Below are positions 18,262-26,902 of a stretch of 64,000 bases of DNA, piece by piece. The notes beneath the pieces were generated by a model. That model worked only from the letters and a program-made list of their open reading frames with translations, ran no database searches and was not told the origin of the DNA. This DNA is from SP5GCR1 sp965199685 (GTDB lineage: Bacteria > Pseudomonadota > Gammaproteobacteria > Poriferisulfidales > Oxydemutatoraceae), in the NCBI GenBank assembly GCA_965199685.1, contig OZ241323.1:2542001-2606000 (forward strand), given 5' to 3'. Both the position numbers and the translations under genes were made by a program. The first letter of the stretch is position 1. Each line of letters starts with the position of its first letter.

Positions 18262-19254
18262 ATGGAAAATAGTTCCGGGGTTTTAGTTATCATTCCTGTT
18301 ATGAATCGCCCTGATGCGATTGTATCGACATTGGAAGCCGTTCGTAAACAAACATTGCAACCCGAACATGTTGTAGTCGTAGACGATGGCTCAACCGACA
18401 ACACACCGAACGTGGTCAGAAAATGGCTGGATCACTCTACTTTAGCTTTTAGTACGCAGTTGATTGTCCATTCCTTAAACAAAGGGGCTTCGGAAGCCAG
18501 AAATACTGGGTTGCGACAAGTCCCACGCGAGTATCCTTATGTTTATTTTTTGGACTCGGATGATATTCCGCCGCCTAATTTCCTAGAAAAAGCGGTTGCT
18601 GCCCTAAACGATAGGCCTAATTCGGTCGCAGTGACTAGTGATCGCATCGTTAAAGACTCATCCGACCACAGTACCACTCAGTATAAGCAACGAAAAATAA
18701 TTAAAAATCCGTGGTTGTGGTTTTTTACTATGGGGGCGGGTATCGCATCGTGCACCGTTTTTCGTAGCAAATTTATATACAAACTCGGAGGCTATAACGA
18801 AGCAATACCGACCGGACACGATGTTGAATTGTTTATGCGTGTTGCCGACTTGGGTAGATGGCTTCACATTACCGACTGCCCGGTGATTTTTAATAGGCTG
18901 GCATCGCGGCTCTCTGACCGCTATCGTGATAAGCACATAATATGGTGTTTGGGCTTTGAGAATAGTGCTTTAATATCCACTGCTCAAAAACATATCCCGC
19001 GCAAGGAATATCGGCGAGTGTTGGCACATAGATGGCGGCGCGCCGGGCAAATTGCATTGGCAGAGAATTGTCGTTGCGTAGATATAGCCGAAGATTGTTT
19101 TCGCCGTTCCTTGGCGTGGTCTTTATACAATAAAGCAGTTATACATTTATTTGTGCTTTATTTACGGAAAGGATTGCGCATAGACTGGCTACGCACTATA
19201 CCATATAAATCATACCGGGGTCTGCGCTTAACTTTGCGTAAATACCGTGTTTAG
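18262..19254 (+). CDS. Family 2 glycosyltransferase
   Basis: 330 residues. VLVIIPVMNRPDAI, VVVVDDGSTDNTP, NKGASEARNTGL and YFLDSDDIPPP (DxD) make a complete GT2 catalytic core, followed by GHDVELFMRV and a helical tail AEDCFRRSLAW. It is most like the protein at 14784. The ATG follows directly on the stop of the preceding gene, so the two are coupled. It overlaps the ABC exporter by 8 bases. Confidence 0.88.
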   Translation: MENSSGVLVIIPVMNRPDAIVSTLEAVRKQTLQPEHVVVVDDGSTDNTPNVVRKWLDHSTLAFSTQLIVHSLNKGASEARNTGLRQVPREYPYVYFLDSDDIPPPNFLEKAVAALNDRPNSVAVTSDRIVKDSSDHSTTQYKQRKIIKNPWLWFFTMGAGIASCTVFRSKFIYKLGGYNEAIPTGHDVELFMRVADLGRWLHITDCPVIFNRLASRLSDRYRDKHIIWCLGFENSALISTAQKHIPRKEYRRVLAHRWRRAGQIALAENCRCVDIAEDCFRRSLAWSLYNKAVIHLFVLYLRKGLRIDWLRTIPYKSYRGLRLTLRKYRV

Positions 19255-21100
19255 TTCCATTACCCGGCGTATCTCAGTGCCGCAAAACAATTTAAGTGAC
19301 TGGTCCAATCTCAAATGCATCACACCGTATATTTGGGAATATCGTAGCCGTGTTGTAATTGCTTTGACCAGCTTGATTTTTGCTAAACTCGTAATTATAG
19401 GCGTGCCGCTAATCCTGAAAGAAATCGTTGATCAGCTCAATACCCCAGACACCCAAGTCTTGGTCTTGCCACTTGCACTCCTACTTGGATACGGCGGATT
19501 GCGAGCTTTGAGCAGTTTATTTAACGAATTGCGGGATGTTATTTTTGCACGAGTTCGCTACCGTGCAATGCAAAAGCTGTCAACACAAGTGCTAAGACAC
19601 CTTCACGAACTGTCGCTATCCTTCCATTTGTCTCGAGAAACTGGTGCGATATTTAGAGATTTAGAGCGCGGCACGCAAAGTGTTTCTGTGGTGCTGAACT
19701 ATATGGTGTTTCATATCTTGCCAGTTATCGTGGAATTTCTACTGGTTGCAATTTATCTATTCAGTTCATATTCACCATCCTTCGGCGGCGTAGTTTTCGC
19801 AACCGTGGGAATTTATATCGTGTTTACGGTGCTATTCACAAACTGGCGTATGCAATTTCGCTATCAGATGAATGCGCTTGACTCTCAGGCAAATGGCCTT
19901 GCGGTTGATAGCGTGATTAACTACGAAACCGTTAAATACTTTAATAAAGAATCGTTTGAATGTAGGCGTTACGCCGACCTACTTCAAGATTGGGAACAAG
20001 TTGCCGTAAAAAGCCAAACAACCATGTCGGTGTTGAACTTCGGACAAGGATTTATTATTGCGCTTGGTGTGAGTTTGGTGATGTTGTTTGCAGCCCATGG
20101 CGTGATAAACGGGAGCTTAAGTTTAGGAGATCTGATATTGATAAACACCATGATGCTGCAGTTGTTTATGCCATTAAACACGTTGGGTATAGTCTACCGC
20201 GCCGTGCGTTATGCACTCGTGGATATGGACTTGATACTCAAGTTACTGGCGCGCGAACCAGAAGTGAAAGACGGCACTACAGCAATAGCAATGCCCAAGC
20301 AAGCCAAAGAAATTGTTTTTGAAAATGTAAGTTTTGGGTATCAGCCAGAACGGGTGGTGGTCAAAAATGTATCCTTTACCGTGCCTGCCGGCAATAAGGT
20401 CGCAGTCGTAGGACCCTCAGGTTCAGGAAAATCTACGCTGGTCCGTTTGCTGTTTCGTTTTTACGATATAAATAGCGGTCGTATTCTAATCGGTGGCAAA
20501 GACTTACGCACCTATAAACAACACAGCCTGAGATCTCGCATTGGCATCGTCCCGCAGGACACCGTGTTGTTCAACCGTAGTCTACATGCCAATATACTCT
20601 ATGGCTGCTCCAAAAATGTGGAGCAAGCAGATGTTGTTAAAATCTCCGAACTAGTCGGTCTGCACGACTTTATCTCGGCACTGCCCAAAGGATACGATAC
20701 GGTTGTAGGTGAGCGAGGACTGAAATTATCCGGCGGTGAGCGGCAAAAGATTGCCATCGCAAGGGCGTTGTTGAAGCAACCGTCTATATTGGTTTTTGAC
20801 GAAGCAACATCGAGCTTAGACTCACATTCAGAAAAAACGATACTCCGATTACTAGATAAAATTGCATCTGGCATCACTACGTTGGTTATCGCACACCGTT
20901 TATCAACGGTGGTTGATGCCGACACTATTTTGGTTATGCGCAAAGCTCGCATAGTTGAACGAGGCACCCATGAGGAATTGCTTGATAAAGCTGGTTTGTA
21001 TGCCTCTTTGTGGCAACTGCAACAAAAATCAAAAGCCGATGCTGCGATTGATACAGCGATTCACTCCGAAATAAAAAATCGCTTTGAACATGCCGTCTAA
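19247..21100 (+). CDS. Atm1/HMT1-type ABC exporter (fused permease-ATPase)
   Basis: 617 residues: six predicted membrane helices (about 30-310) then an ATPase domain with Walker A GPSGSGKST, signature LSGGERQKIAIARALL and Walker B ILVFDEATSSLD. VINYETVKYFNKE is a characteristic block of the Atm1/HMT1 branch, which exports glutathione-linked sulfur, iron-sulfur or metal compounds. It could alternatively serve the glycan cluster as a flippase, but the sequence favours Atm1-like. The GTG start lies in the upstream stop. Confidence 0.85.
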   Translation: MFSSITRRISVPQNNLSDWSNLKCITPYIWEYRSRVVIALTSLIFAKLVIIGVPLILKEIVDQLNTPDTQVLVLPLALLLGYGGLRALSSLFNELRDVIFARVRYRAMQKLSTQVLRHLHELSLSFHLSRETGAIFRDLERGTQSVSVVLNYMVFHILPVIVEFLLVAIYLFSSYSPSFGGVVFATVGIYIVFTVLFTNWRMQFRYQMNALDSQANGLAVDSVINYETVKYFNKESFECRRYADLLQDWEQVAVKSQTTMSVLNFGQGFIIALGVSLVMLFAAHGVINGSLSLGDLILINTMMLQLFMPLNTLGIVYRAVRYALVDMDLILKLLAREPEVKDGTTAIAMPKQAKEIVFENVSFGYQPERVVVKNVSFTVPAGNKVAVVGPSGSGKSTLVRLLFRFYDINSGRILIGGKDLRTYKQHSLRSRIGIVPQDTVLFNRSLHANILYGCSKNVEQADVVKISELVGLHDFISALPKGYDTVVGERGLKLSGGERQKIAIARALLKQPSILVFDEATSSLDSHSEKTILRLLDKIASGITTLVIAHRLSTVVDADTILVMRKARIVERGTHEELLDKAGLYASLWQLQQKSKADAAIDTAIHSEIKNRFEHAV

Positions 21101-21719
21101 TAAACGTCCCGAATACTGGCAGCGAGCCTGCAAAGAGTTATCCGCTTGCGACCCGATAATGGCAAAATTGATTAGGCGATTTAAGCAAAGTTATCTAATT
21201 GGTGGGAAAGACGCTTTTATAGTGCTGTGCCGCTCTATCGTCGGCCAGCAAATCTCAGTGCAAGCGGCAGATAGCGTTTGGCAACGATTAGAAACCCATT
21301 TCGGCACCCCGAAACCAATTGCAATTCATCGCTGCCATTTCCAAACTCTGCGGCGATGCGGCTTGTCGGCACAGAAAGCACAATATCTGAAAAACATCGC
21401 ACACTTTTTCATACAACAAAAAATTACCCGCCGGTATTGGCATCGTCATACATTTGAAGAACTGCAAAATAACTTGCTTGCTATCAAGGGTGTCGGCCAT
21501 TGGACTTTTGAGATGTTTGCCATTTTTTATCTAAAACATCCTGATGTGTTGCCACTGGGTGATTTAGGATTGCTCAATGCAATTTATAAGGAATATAATC
21601 ACGATAAAAAATTGACACCTAAAAACTTGCATAAGCTCGCAGCGCGCTGGAAACCTTGGTGTACTGTCGCAACATGGTATCTATGGCGCAGTATAGACCC
21701 GGAGCCTGTCGTCTATTAA
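21090..21719 (+). CDS. alkA: DNA-3-methyladenine glycosylase II-like (HhH-GPD)
   Basis: 209 residues from the ATG at 21090; a TTG at 21084 is in frame. Removes alkylated bases from DNA. IVGQQISVQAA is the conserved helix, LLAIKGVGHWTFEMF the helix-hairpin-helix, and LGDLGLLNAI carries the catalytic Asp158. It lacks the AraC-like and N-terminal domains of the E. coli Ada/AlkA fusions, as in many small homologues. The start overlaps the ABC gene by 11 bases. Confidence 0.85.
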   Translation: MPSNKRPEYWQRACKELSACDPIMAKLIRRFKQSYLIGGKDAFIVLCRSIVGQQISVQAADSVWQRLETHFGTPKPIAIHRCHFQTLRRCGLSAQKAQYLKNIAHFFIQQKITRRYWHRHTFEELQNNLLAIKGVGHWTFEMFAIFYLKHPDVLPLGDLGLLNAIYKEYNHDKKLTPKNLHKLAARWKPWCTVATWYLWRSIDPEPVVY

Positions 21720-21739
21720 ACACCTTCACTGTTCAAATA

Positions 21740-22009
21740 TGATATTCCCCTCCTTTGGAGGGGTGGCAGGCCTATGCATTCTGTAATGCATGCGTTTAGC
21801 AATTATGTTGAGGTTCTGCACGGTGTCACGCCGATTGACCTACTGGTTCAATCGGCGGTTCTATCTGACGAGGTGGTGTTTTGTGTACCCGCCATTTAGG
21901 ACAAGCCTTAGCTTGTCCGACCTACATACCCATGTTAAAAGGCTCTGCTCTGACGTTACGCCGTTTGTGCCATTGCAACAAACGGCGGTTCTATTTTTGC
22001 AACAGCCCC
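21740..22009 (+). repeat. Composite intergenic repeat, inverted copy of 4475-4753
   Basis: Between the convergent alkA and MNT genes. Contains CCCCTCC/GGAGGGG, the stem-loop CGCCGATTGA/TCAATCGGCG (21829-21857) after GGTTCTGCACGGTGTCA, the ACAAGCC...GGCTTGT-type pair around 21900-21918, and the second stem-loop CGCCGTTTGT/ACAAACGGCG (21959-21987). It closes with TTTTTGCAACAGCCCC right at the stop of the MNT gene. The same modules appear in reverse order near glnA. Confidence 0.8.
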
Positions 22010-22324
22010 TTAGATACCGTTTTGCAATACGACGTACTTTCTCTTAATGTTTTCCTTAAAACTATCAGAAATACTCTCCCAGTCCATGATATCTACCGAA
22101 ACCAAAACATCGCTCTCTAGAAAAGTTTCCTTTAAGTCATAAACCTCGTCTGAGTTACAGTCAAAAACCACCAAGTCCAAATCGGATGTCTCCTGAGCCT
22201 CTTGCGTGACGCGAGACCCGTAGACCCAAACTTTTTTATCCGGGATATACCGATTGATGATTTCCTTAACCATCCGGAGCTGATCTGCATCTAAATCTAT
22301 AAGGCGTTCATCCACCATTTTCAT
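22010..22324 (-). CDS. MNT-type minimal nucleotidyltransferase (antitoxin)
   Basis: 104 residues. GSR (36-38) followed by SDLDL (Asp48 and Asp50) is the nucleotidyltransferase core GSx...DxD. In MNT/HEPN pairs this protein neutralises the HEPN RNase, in some cases by adding AMP to it. The ATG at 22318 (MVDERL) is an alternative start. It overlaps the HEPN gene by 17 bases and follows it, so it is co-translated. The stop abuts the composite repeat. Confidence 0.85.
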   Translation of the reverse strand: MKMVDERLIDLDADQLRMVKEIINRYIPDKKVWVYGSRVTQEAQETSDLDLVVFDCNSDEVYDLKETFLESDVLVSVDIMDWESISDSFKENIKRKYVVLQNGI

Positions 22325-22733
22325 TTGTCATTTTTTTGTAGATTGTCGTGCAGTCCTCAATGAAGCCCCCTATTTTATCGAGTGCTTGCATTGCTTTCTC
22401 TATGCTGTAGTCATGTGCAGCATTCCCTCTAATTTTGTTATATTCAACGAGCCGCCGATGTATTTCTTTGTTTATCAGAAGATCTTCGTGAGCGCGGCGG
22501 AAAATAGGAATCGGTGAGTTTTCTAACTCAACCAAACCGTTTTCTTTTAAGTATTTCTTTATATGCTTCCATAAGGTGTCATAACAAATCTCAAAACATT
22601 TAATAACCGAGTTCTTAACCGCTCGTTGGTTGACCGCAGATAAGTTTTGCTCGTCCAGAGTCAAAAAACTTCCGTATTGTGCTTTCAATTCGCCAAGCGA
22701 TCTATCTAATTTCTCATAGTCGGTTTTGTTCAT
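22308..22733 (-). CDS. HEPN-domain toxin of an MNT/HEPN pair
   Basis: 141 residues from the ATG at 22733, supported by AAGGAGAG upstream. All helical, of the nucleotidyltransferase-substrate-binding (HI0074-like) type. The RX4H motif, RGNAAH (Arg102-His107), is the HEPN RNase signature and is intact. HEPN toxins cut RNA when not restrained by the MNT partner. Toxicity is inferred from the family. It sits between tRNA-Ser and a repeat block, a common setting for such pairs. Confidence 0.85.
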   Translation of the reverse strand: MNKTDYEKLDRSLGELKAQYGSFLTLDEQNLSAVNQRAVKNSVIKCFEICYDTLWKHIKKYLKENGLVELENSPIPIFRRAHEDLLINKEIHRRLVEYNKIRGNAAHDYSIEKAMQALDKIGGFIEDCTTIYKKMTNENGG

Positions 22734-22868
22734 TTGGTCTCTCCTTGCTTTAGCTTTTCCAATATGAAACAAGTATTCAATTTCTCTCTCAAAATATCAA
22801 ACATTATGCCATAGCCCTACATTCATTTTAAGGTAAAATTATCACAAAGATTTACACGATACAACAGA

Positions 22869-22958
22869 GGAGAGGTACCGAAGCGGTCATAACGGCGCTG
22901 ACTCGAAATCAGATGGTCGACATAAGTCGGCACGTGGGTTCGAATCCCACCCTCTCCG
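22869..22958 (+). tRNA. tRNA-Ser (anticodon CGA)
   Basis: 90-base class II tRNA. The acceptor stem GGAGAGG (22869-22875) pairs with CCTCTCC (22951-22957). The anticodon CGA is at 22904-22906 in a CTCGAAA loop, a long variable arm follows, and the T-loop reads GTTCGAATCC. CCA is not encoded. Confidence 0.97.
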
Positions 22959-23059
22959 TTCTAGCAAGTACAGTGTTGATACATTCCCTGCCACAGGAGG
23001 GAAATCACTCTCTCTATTTGTTTCTATCAGGTATAATTCTGTTATTAAAAAGATTTACG

Positions 23060-23749
23060 ATGACTAACAAACTTTATTTTCTTATCGCTGTGGCACTTAA
23101 TTTGGGTGTTTTGTTATTCTATGCACCCCTTGCACAAGCCGAATGTAGCCGCAACGATGTAGAATATTTTCTCAAAAAGGGATTTAGCCGAGAGCAGGTG
23201 GTTGCTATTTGTGAGGCGGCTAAACCTAGACAATTCGGTGAGCCTACTGAACAAGATCAAGGAGACTACGAAGCGTACAACAAAGAATTAGAAGCGCGGA
23301 TGCGTATAGAACGGCGGCTACAAAAAGAGGAAGACGATATTTTGCTACTGAAAACCGCGATTGCCGGAGAAGATATCAAAATCACTCGCGATTGGTTGGA
23401 TTTCAAGAGGCCCTTTTGCATTGCTGGCGGCAATAACCCCGAAGTAGAAGCAAGAATTAAAGTATGTCCTCTAGTTCTTTATAGGATTTATTTTGAAGGT
23501 TTGCGCGTCAAAGAATACGAGCGTAAATATCTAGTGTTTGGTGCCCGTGAAATTGAAGTCGAAGGCACCATCAAGCGCAAACTCCTAAATGACCTCAAAG
23601 AATACCCCGCCGGTCTCAGAGCAGAATTGTTGGATGCATACGAAGCGAATGTTAGAAAGGGCGGTACCTTTATTCCGATCCGCAAGGATTACCCGATCAA
23701 TCAGGTGCAAGAGATATTACGCTCATACGCCCGAAGTGCCGAGGGATAA
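23060..23749 (+). CDS. Secreted hypothetical protein
   Basis: 229 residues from the ATG at 23060; the frame extends upstream into the tRNA but the signal peptide fixes this start. A signal peptide (MTNKLYFLIAVALNLG..., ending LAQA about residue 26) is followed by a Cys and a short block FLKKGFSREQVVAICE. Residues 60-105 are highly charged and helical, and the rest is mixed. No family recognised. Probably periplasmic. It converges on gpmI, 8 bases away. Confidence 0.65.
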   Translation: MTNKLYFLIAVALNLGVLLFYAPLAQAECSRNDVEYFLKKGFSREQVVAICEAAKPRQFGEPTEQDQGDYEAYNKELEARMRIERRLQKEEDDILLLKTAIAGEDIKITRDWLDFKRPFCIAGGNNPEVEARIKVCPLVLYRIYFEGLRVKEYERKYLVFGAREIEVEGTIKRKLLNDLKEYPAGLRAELLDAYEANVRKGGTFIPIRKDYPINQVQEILRSYARSAEG

Positions 23750-23757
23750 GCTGTTAT

Positions 23758-25287
23758 TCAATCACGCACGATAACCGAAGAGGCATCCATTTCAGGAGGG
23801 ATACGAATACCCATCATATCTAAAACTGTTGGTGCGATGCTACTGATGCTATAGCCTTGCGCCAGTTGTGGCATCTCGTCCATGCCGGCAATCAAACACG
23901 GTACTGGATTGGTGGTGTGCATTGTGTTCGGCTGACCAGTCTTCGGGTCCAACATCTCATCGCAGTTTCCATGATCCGCAGTAATCAATATCTGCCAACC
24001 ATGCTTTAGTGCCGCATCTACGACTGCACCAAGTTGTCGGTCTACGGTTTCAACCGCCTTTATAATCGGCTCTGGCACTGCGGTATGCCCCACCATATCC
24101 ATATTGGCAAAGTTGACAACGACAAATGTGTATTCGGATGAGCTCAGTGCCGAGATAACTTCGTTTGCGACTCCTTTAGCACTCATTTCCGGCATCAGAT
24201 CATAGGTTCTGACTTTAGGCGATGGTATCAAACGATGTGTTTCCCCGGGTAGTGGGTCCTCTATACCTCCATTAAAGAAAAAGGTAACATGAGGATACTT
24301 CTCAGTTTCGGCACAGTGAAATTGTTTCAAATTCATATCGCTGAGTACCTTAGCCAAGGTCATCTTAGGTCGTATAGGAGAAAATGCAACGGCGCACGGG
24401 AGTTTACGGTCAATCTCCGTCATCGTCGTAACAGCTACCGGCTTGTACTCACCGCGATCAAAATCATCAAAGCGGTTGCAAACCAGAGATCTAACTAACT
24501 GCCGCGGACGATCATTTCTAAAATTAAACAGTATCAGCTGATCGTTTTCATCAAGCGGTATATGCCGATTTAAGCAAGTCGGTTTTACAAACTCGTCGCT
24601 CAGTTCGTCAGAATATGCTTTGGCAATAGCCTCGTCTACATCTTTTGCATGTTCTCCTTGTGCTTTGGCAATCGCCTGCCACGCCATAGCAGTTCTATTC
24701 CACCGATTATCCCTATCCATTGCATAATAACGACCCATCACGGTTGCGACAGTGCCGCCCGCTTGTTCAAGCAGTACTTTTAGTTCAAGCATAAACTTGC
24801 GAGCGCACTGAGGTGCAGTGTCACGCCCGTCCAAAACTGCATGTACAATCGGCACGCAACCTTCCTTTTGAGCAAGCTCTATAAGTGCCAACAAATGGCG
24901 TAGATGCGAATGCACGCCACCGTCCGAAACCAATCCCAGCAAATGTATGGGGCGGTTATTCGCTCGGGCGTGGTGCATTGCATCCACAAAAACCTCATTG
25001 TAAAAAAAGCTCTGGTCTTTAATTGCGTTATCTATGCGCACTAAGTCTTGAGGTATCACACAACCGCAGCCCATCGTCGTATGTCCTACTTCGGAGTTGC
25101 CTATCTGACCGTGAGGAAGCCCAACTGCCGGACCGGACGCTTCCAACAAAGTATGCGGATACTCGGCAAATAACTGATCCAAGTTTGGGGTCTCGGCAAC
25201 CCATACGGCATTGTTATCAGTGTTGCCGCTAATGCCGTAGCCATCCACAATCACCAGCAAGGTTTTTCTTATTTTGGATTCCATCAT
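23758..25287 (-). CDS. gpmI: Phosphoglycerate mutase, cofactor-independent
   Basis: About 509 residues from the ATG at 25287 (or 25284). Interconverts 3- and 2-phosphoglycerate using two Mn ions. TLLVIVDGYGIS is the first metal site, GNSEVGHTTMGCG carries the phosphorylated serine, and VVNFANMDMVGH and ITADHGNCDEM are the other metal-site blocks. AAGAGG precedes the tandem ATGs. It follows tatC by 11 bases on the same strand, the last gene of a tat operon. Confidence 0.95.
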   Translation of the reverse strand: MMESKIRKTLLVIVDGYGISGNTDNNAVWVAETPNLDQLFAEYPHTLLEASGPAVGLPHGQIGNSEVGHTTMGCGCVIPQDLVRIDNAIKDQSFFYNEVFVDAMHHARANNRPIHLLGLVSDGGVHSHLRHLLALIELAQKEGCVPIVHAVLDGRDTAPQCARKFMLELKVLLEQAGGTVATVMGRYYAMDRDNRWNRTAMAWQAIAKAQGEHAKDVDEAIAKAYSDELSDEFVKPTCLNRHIPLDENDQLILFNFRNDRPRQLVRSLVCNRFDDFDRGEYKPVAVTTMTEIDRKLPCAVAFSPIRPKMTLAKVLSDMNLKQFHCAETEKYPHVTFFFNGGIEDPLPGETHRLIPSPKVRTYDLMPEMSAKGVANEVISALSSSEYTFVVVNFANMDMVGHTAVPEPIIKAVETVDRQLGAVVDAALKHGWQILITADHGNCDEMLDPKTGQPNTMHTTNPVPCLIAGMDEMPQLAQGYSISSIAPTVLDMMGIRIPPEMDASSVIVRD

Positions 25288-25298
25288 CCTCTTATGGG

Positions 25299-26048
25299 TC
25301 ACTCTTTCACCGGCACGGCATCGTGCACATTTTCTTTTTCTTTCAAGGCGAACTTGCACACCAAGACACCAATCTCAAACAACAACCACACTGGTATTGC
25401 CAACAATACCTGAGAGATCACATCGGGGGGTGTGAGCACCATGCCGGCCACGAAAGCAGCAACGATAACATAAGGGCGTTTGCGAATCAGATTCTCAGTT
25501 GTGGTAACCCCAGTCTTAACCAACATCAGGGTGACAATAGGCACCTCAAAAGCAATCCCGAATGCGATGAAAATCTTTATCACAAAATCCAAATAGCGGT
25601 TAATATCGGTCATTACCGATATGCCTTCAGGGGCAACGCTACTAAAAAATCCGAACATTAAAGGAAACACGACATAATAGGCAAAAACCATGCCTACATA
25701 AAAAAGCAAGGTGCTTGATAGTAATATCGGCAGTGCCAAACGTTTTTCTTGACGGTATAACCCCGGCGAAACAAAAGCCCAAAATTGATAAACCAGTACT
25801 GGTATGGATAGGGTGACGGCAAGTAACAGAACCAACTTGAAGGGGGCTAAGAAGGGCGATGCCACATCGATTGCAATCATCGTCCCGCCTTGTGGCAACT
25901 GCGCTACCAGCGGTGCAGACAGAAAATTATAGAGTGGGTTTGCAAAAGGGAATAGCACGATAAAAATAATGCCTATGCATGCAATCATCTTTAATAGCCT
26001 GCTCCTTAATTCCACCAGATGCGATAACAGAGGACGCTCTTTATCCAT
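25299..26048 (-). CDS. tatC: Sec-independent translocase subunit TatC
   Basis: 249 residues, six membrane helices. It recognises twin-arginine signal peptides. LLSHLVELRSRLL is the cytoplasmic N-terminal signature, and the SPFLAPFKL and FGIAFEVPI blocks are typical. It overlaps the tatB stop by 8 bases, so tatABC are one transcription unit. Confidence 0.96.
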   Translation of the reverse strand: MDKERPLLSHLVELRSRLLKMIACIGIIFIVLFPFANPLYNFLSAPLVAQLPQGGTMIAIDVASPFLAPFKLVLLLAVTLSIPVLVYQFWAFVSPGLYRQEKRLALPILLSSTLLFYVGMVFAYYVVFPLMFGFFSSVAPEGISVMTDINRYLDFVIKIFIAFGIAFEVPIVTLMLVKTGVTTTENLIRKRPYVIVAAFVAGMVLTPPDVISQVLLAIPVWLLFEIGVLVCKFALKEKENVHDAVPVKE

Positions 26049-26442
26049 TGTGGTCGTGTTGTTTTTTCTCTACAGGTTTGGTTTCGCTGGTTTTAGAACT
26101 TTGCTCAATGCCACCAGTTTTATCAATCTTTGTGTCCGCCTCAAAGCGTCCTTTATCAATTTGATCTTCTATCGCCTCAACCAACGGGTCAGTGTTGACA
26201 AATTCACGCTTAACGTCACTACTCGCCTTTTGTATCGTGTCCTGAGCATCGCTTAAAATTTTCTTTACATCTTGTGCACTTGACTCTTCGGCAAACTCGG
26301 CTTTTAGCTGTGTGGTTAATTTCTTCATGCGGCCGATCCAATGACCGACGGTAGAAAGCAATCGCGGCAAACGCTCCGGACCCACGATCAGCAAAGCGAT
26401 TAGCATAATCAATGCCAATTCCCAAAAGCCGAAATCGGACAT
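26041..26442 (-). CDS. tatB: Sec-independent translocase subunit TatB
   Basis: 133 residues. One N-terminal membrane helix (FGFWELALIMLIALLIVGPE), an amphipathic helix, then a charged, Lys/Glu-rich tail. VGPERLP is the TatB signature. It lies 9 bases downstream of tatA and overlaps tatC. Confidence 0.95.
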   Translation of the reverse strand: MSDFGFWELALIMLIALLIVGPERLPRLLSTVGHWIGRMKKLTTQLKAEFAEESSAQDVKKILSDAQDTIQKASSDVKREFVNTDPLVEAIEDQIDKGRFEADTKIDKTGGIEQSSKTSETKPVEKKQHDHNG

Positions 26443-26451
26443 TTTTACAGC

Positions 26452-26634
26452 TTAGTCTTCTTTTTTAGGCGGGTGTTGCTGATCCGAGGCTGGTGCCTCT
26501 TCTTCCTTGACGGATTTCTTAAAACTTTTGATCGCACTGCCCAAGTCCGAACCTAAGGTGCGTAACTTTTTGGTGCCAAACAGCAAAATCACGATAACTA
26601 ATATCAATAATATTTGTAACGGTCCCCACGACAT
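26452..26634 (-). CDS. tatA: Sec-independent translocase subunit TatA
   Basis: 60 residues. A membrane helix (LQILLILVIVILLFG) followed by TKKLRTLGSDLGSAIKSF, the amphipathic TatA helix, and a polar tail. FGTKKLR is the TatA signature. First gene of tatABC-gpmI. The 26635-26700 stretch upstream should hold the promoter; I see no clear consensus. Confidence 0.95.
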   Translation of the reverse strand: MSWGPLQILLILVIVILLFGTKKLRTLGSDLGSAIKSFKKSVKEEEAPASDQQHPPKKED

Positions 26635-26700
26635 AATAATATCCTCATCTAAATAATAAAAGCCTATATTAACATTGCCAAGCCTATTTTATTCAACTTG

Positions 26701-26840
26701 GGAATAATATATACACATACAAGAACTCTTATCCTTGCACTTATTGCTATTTTTTGACACTTCACCGACCATTTTTGCAATCTCCATATCCAGATGCTGT
26801 ATTGCCGACCACCGACCTGCTACCAACTTGGTTATCGCTA
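26701..26840. repeat. Long direct repeat, left copy
   Basis: About 140 bases, roughly 80 percent identical by eye to 27490-27626 in the same orientation. Shared blocks include TTGACACTT, CCGACCATT, TGCAATCTCCATATCCAGATG and GGTTATCGCTA. The copies bracket the secreted HNH-like gene and its truncated neighbour. Confidence 0.8.
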
Positions 26841-26899
26841 AGGTCTTTTTCATCTGGTTTGAAATTCCGACCGTGTATTAGAAAAAGATGTTTTGACAT
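26762..26899 (-). pseudogene. Truncated hydrolase-like start fused to repeat sequence
   Basis: A 45-residue frame starting 3 bases after the stop of the HNH-like gene, with GAGGAAT before its ATG. The first 20 residues (MSKHLFLIHGRNFKPDEKDL) look like the first strand and HG turn of an alpha/beta hydrolase. The remaining 25 residues come from the long direct repeat and end in a stop. It appears to be a gene cut off by recombination at the repeat. Product unlikely to be active. Confidence 0.55.
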
Positions 26900-26902
26900 A
26901 TT

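Noticed and set aside
22913..23059. N-terminal extension of the secreted hypothetical into the tRNA
   Set aside because: It would translate part of tRNA-Ser; the signal peptide begins at 23060.
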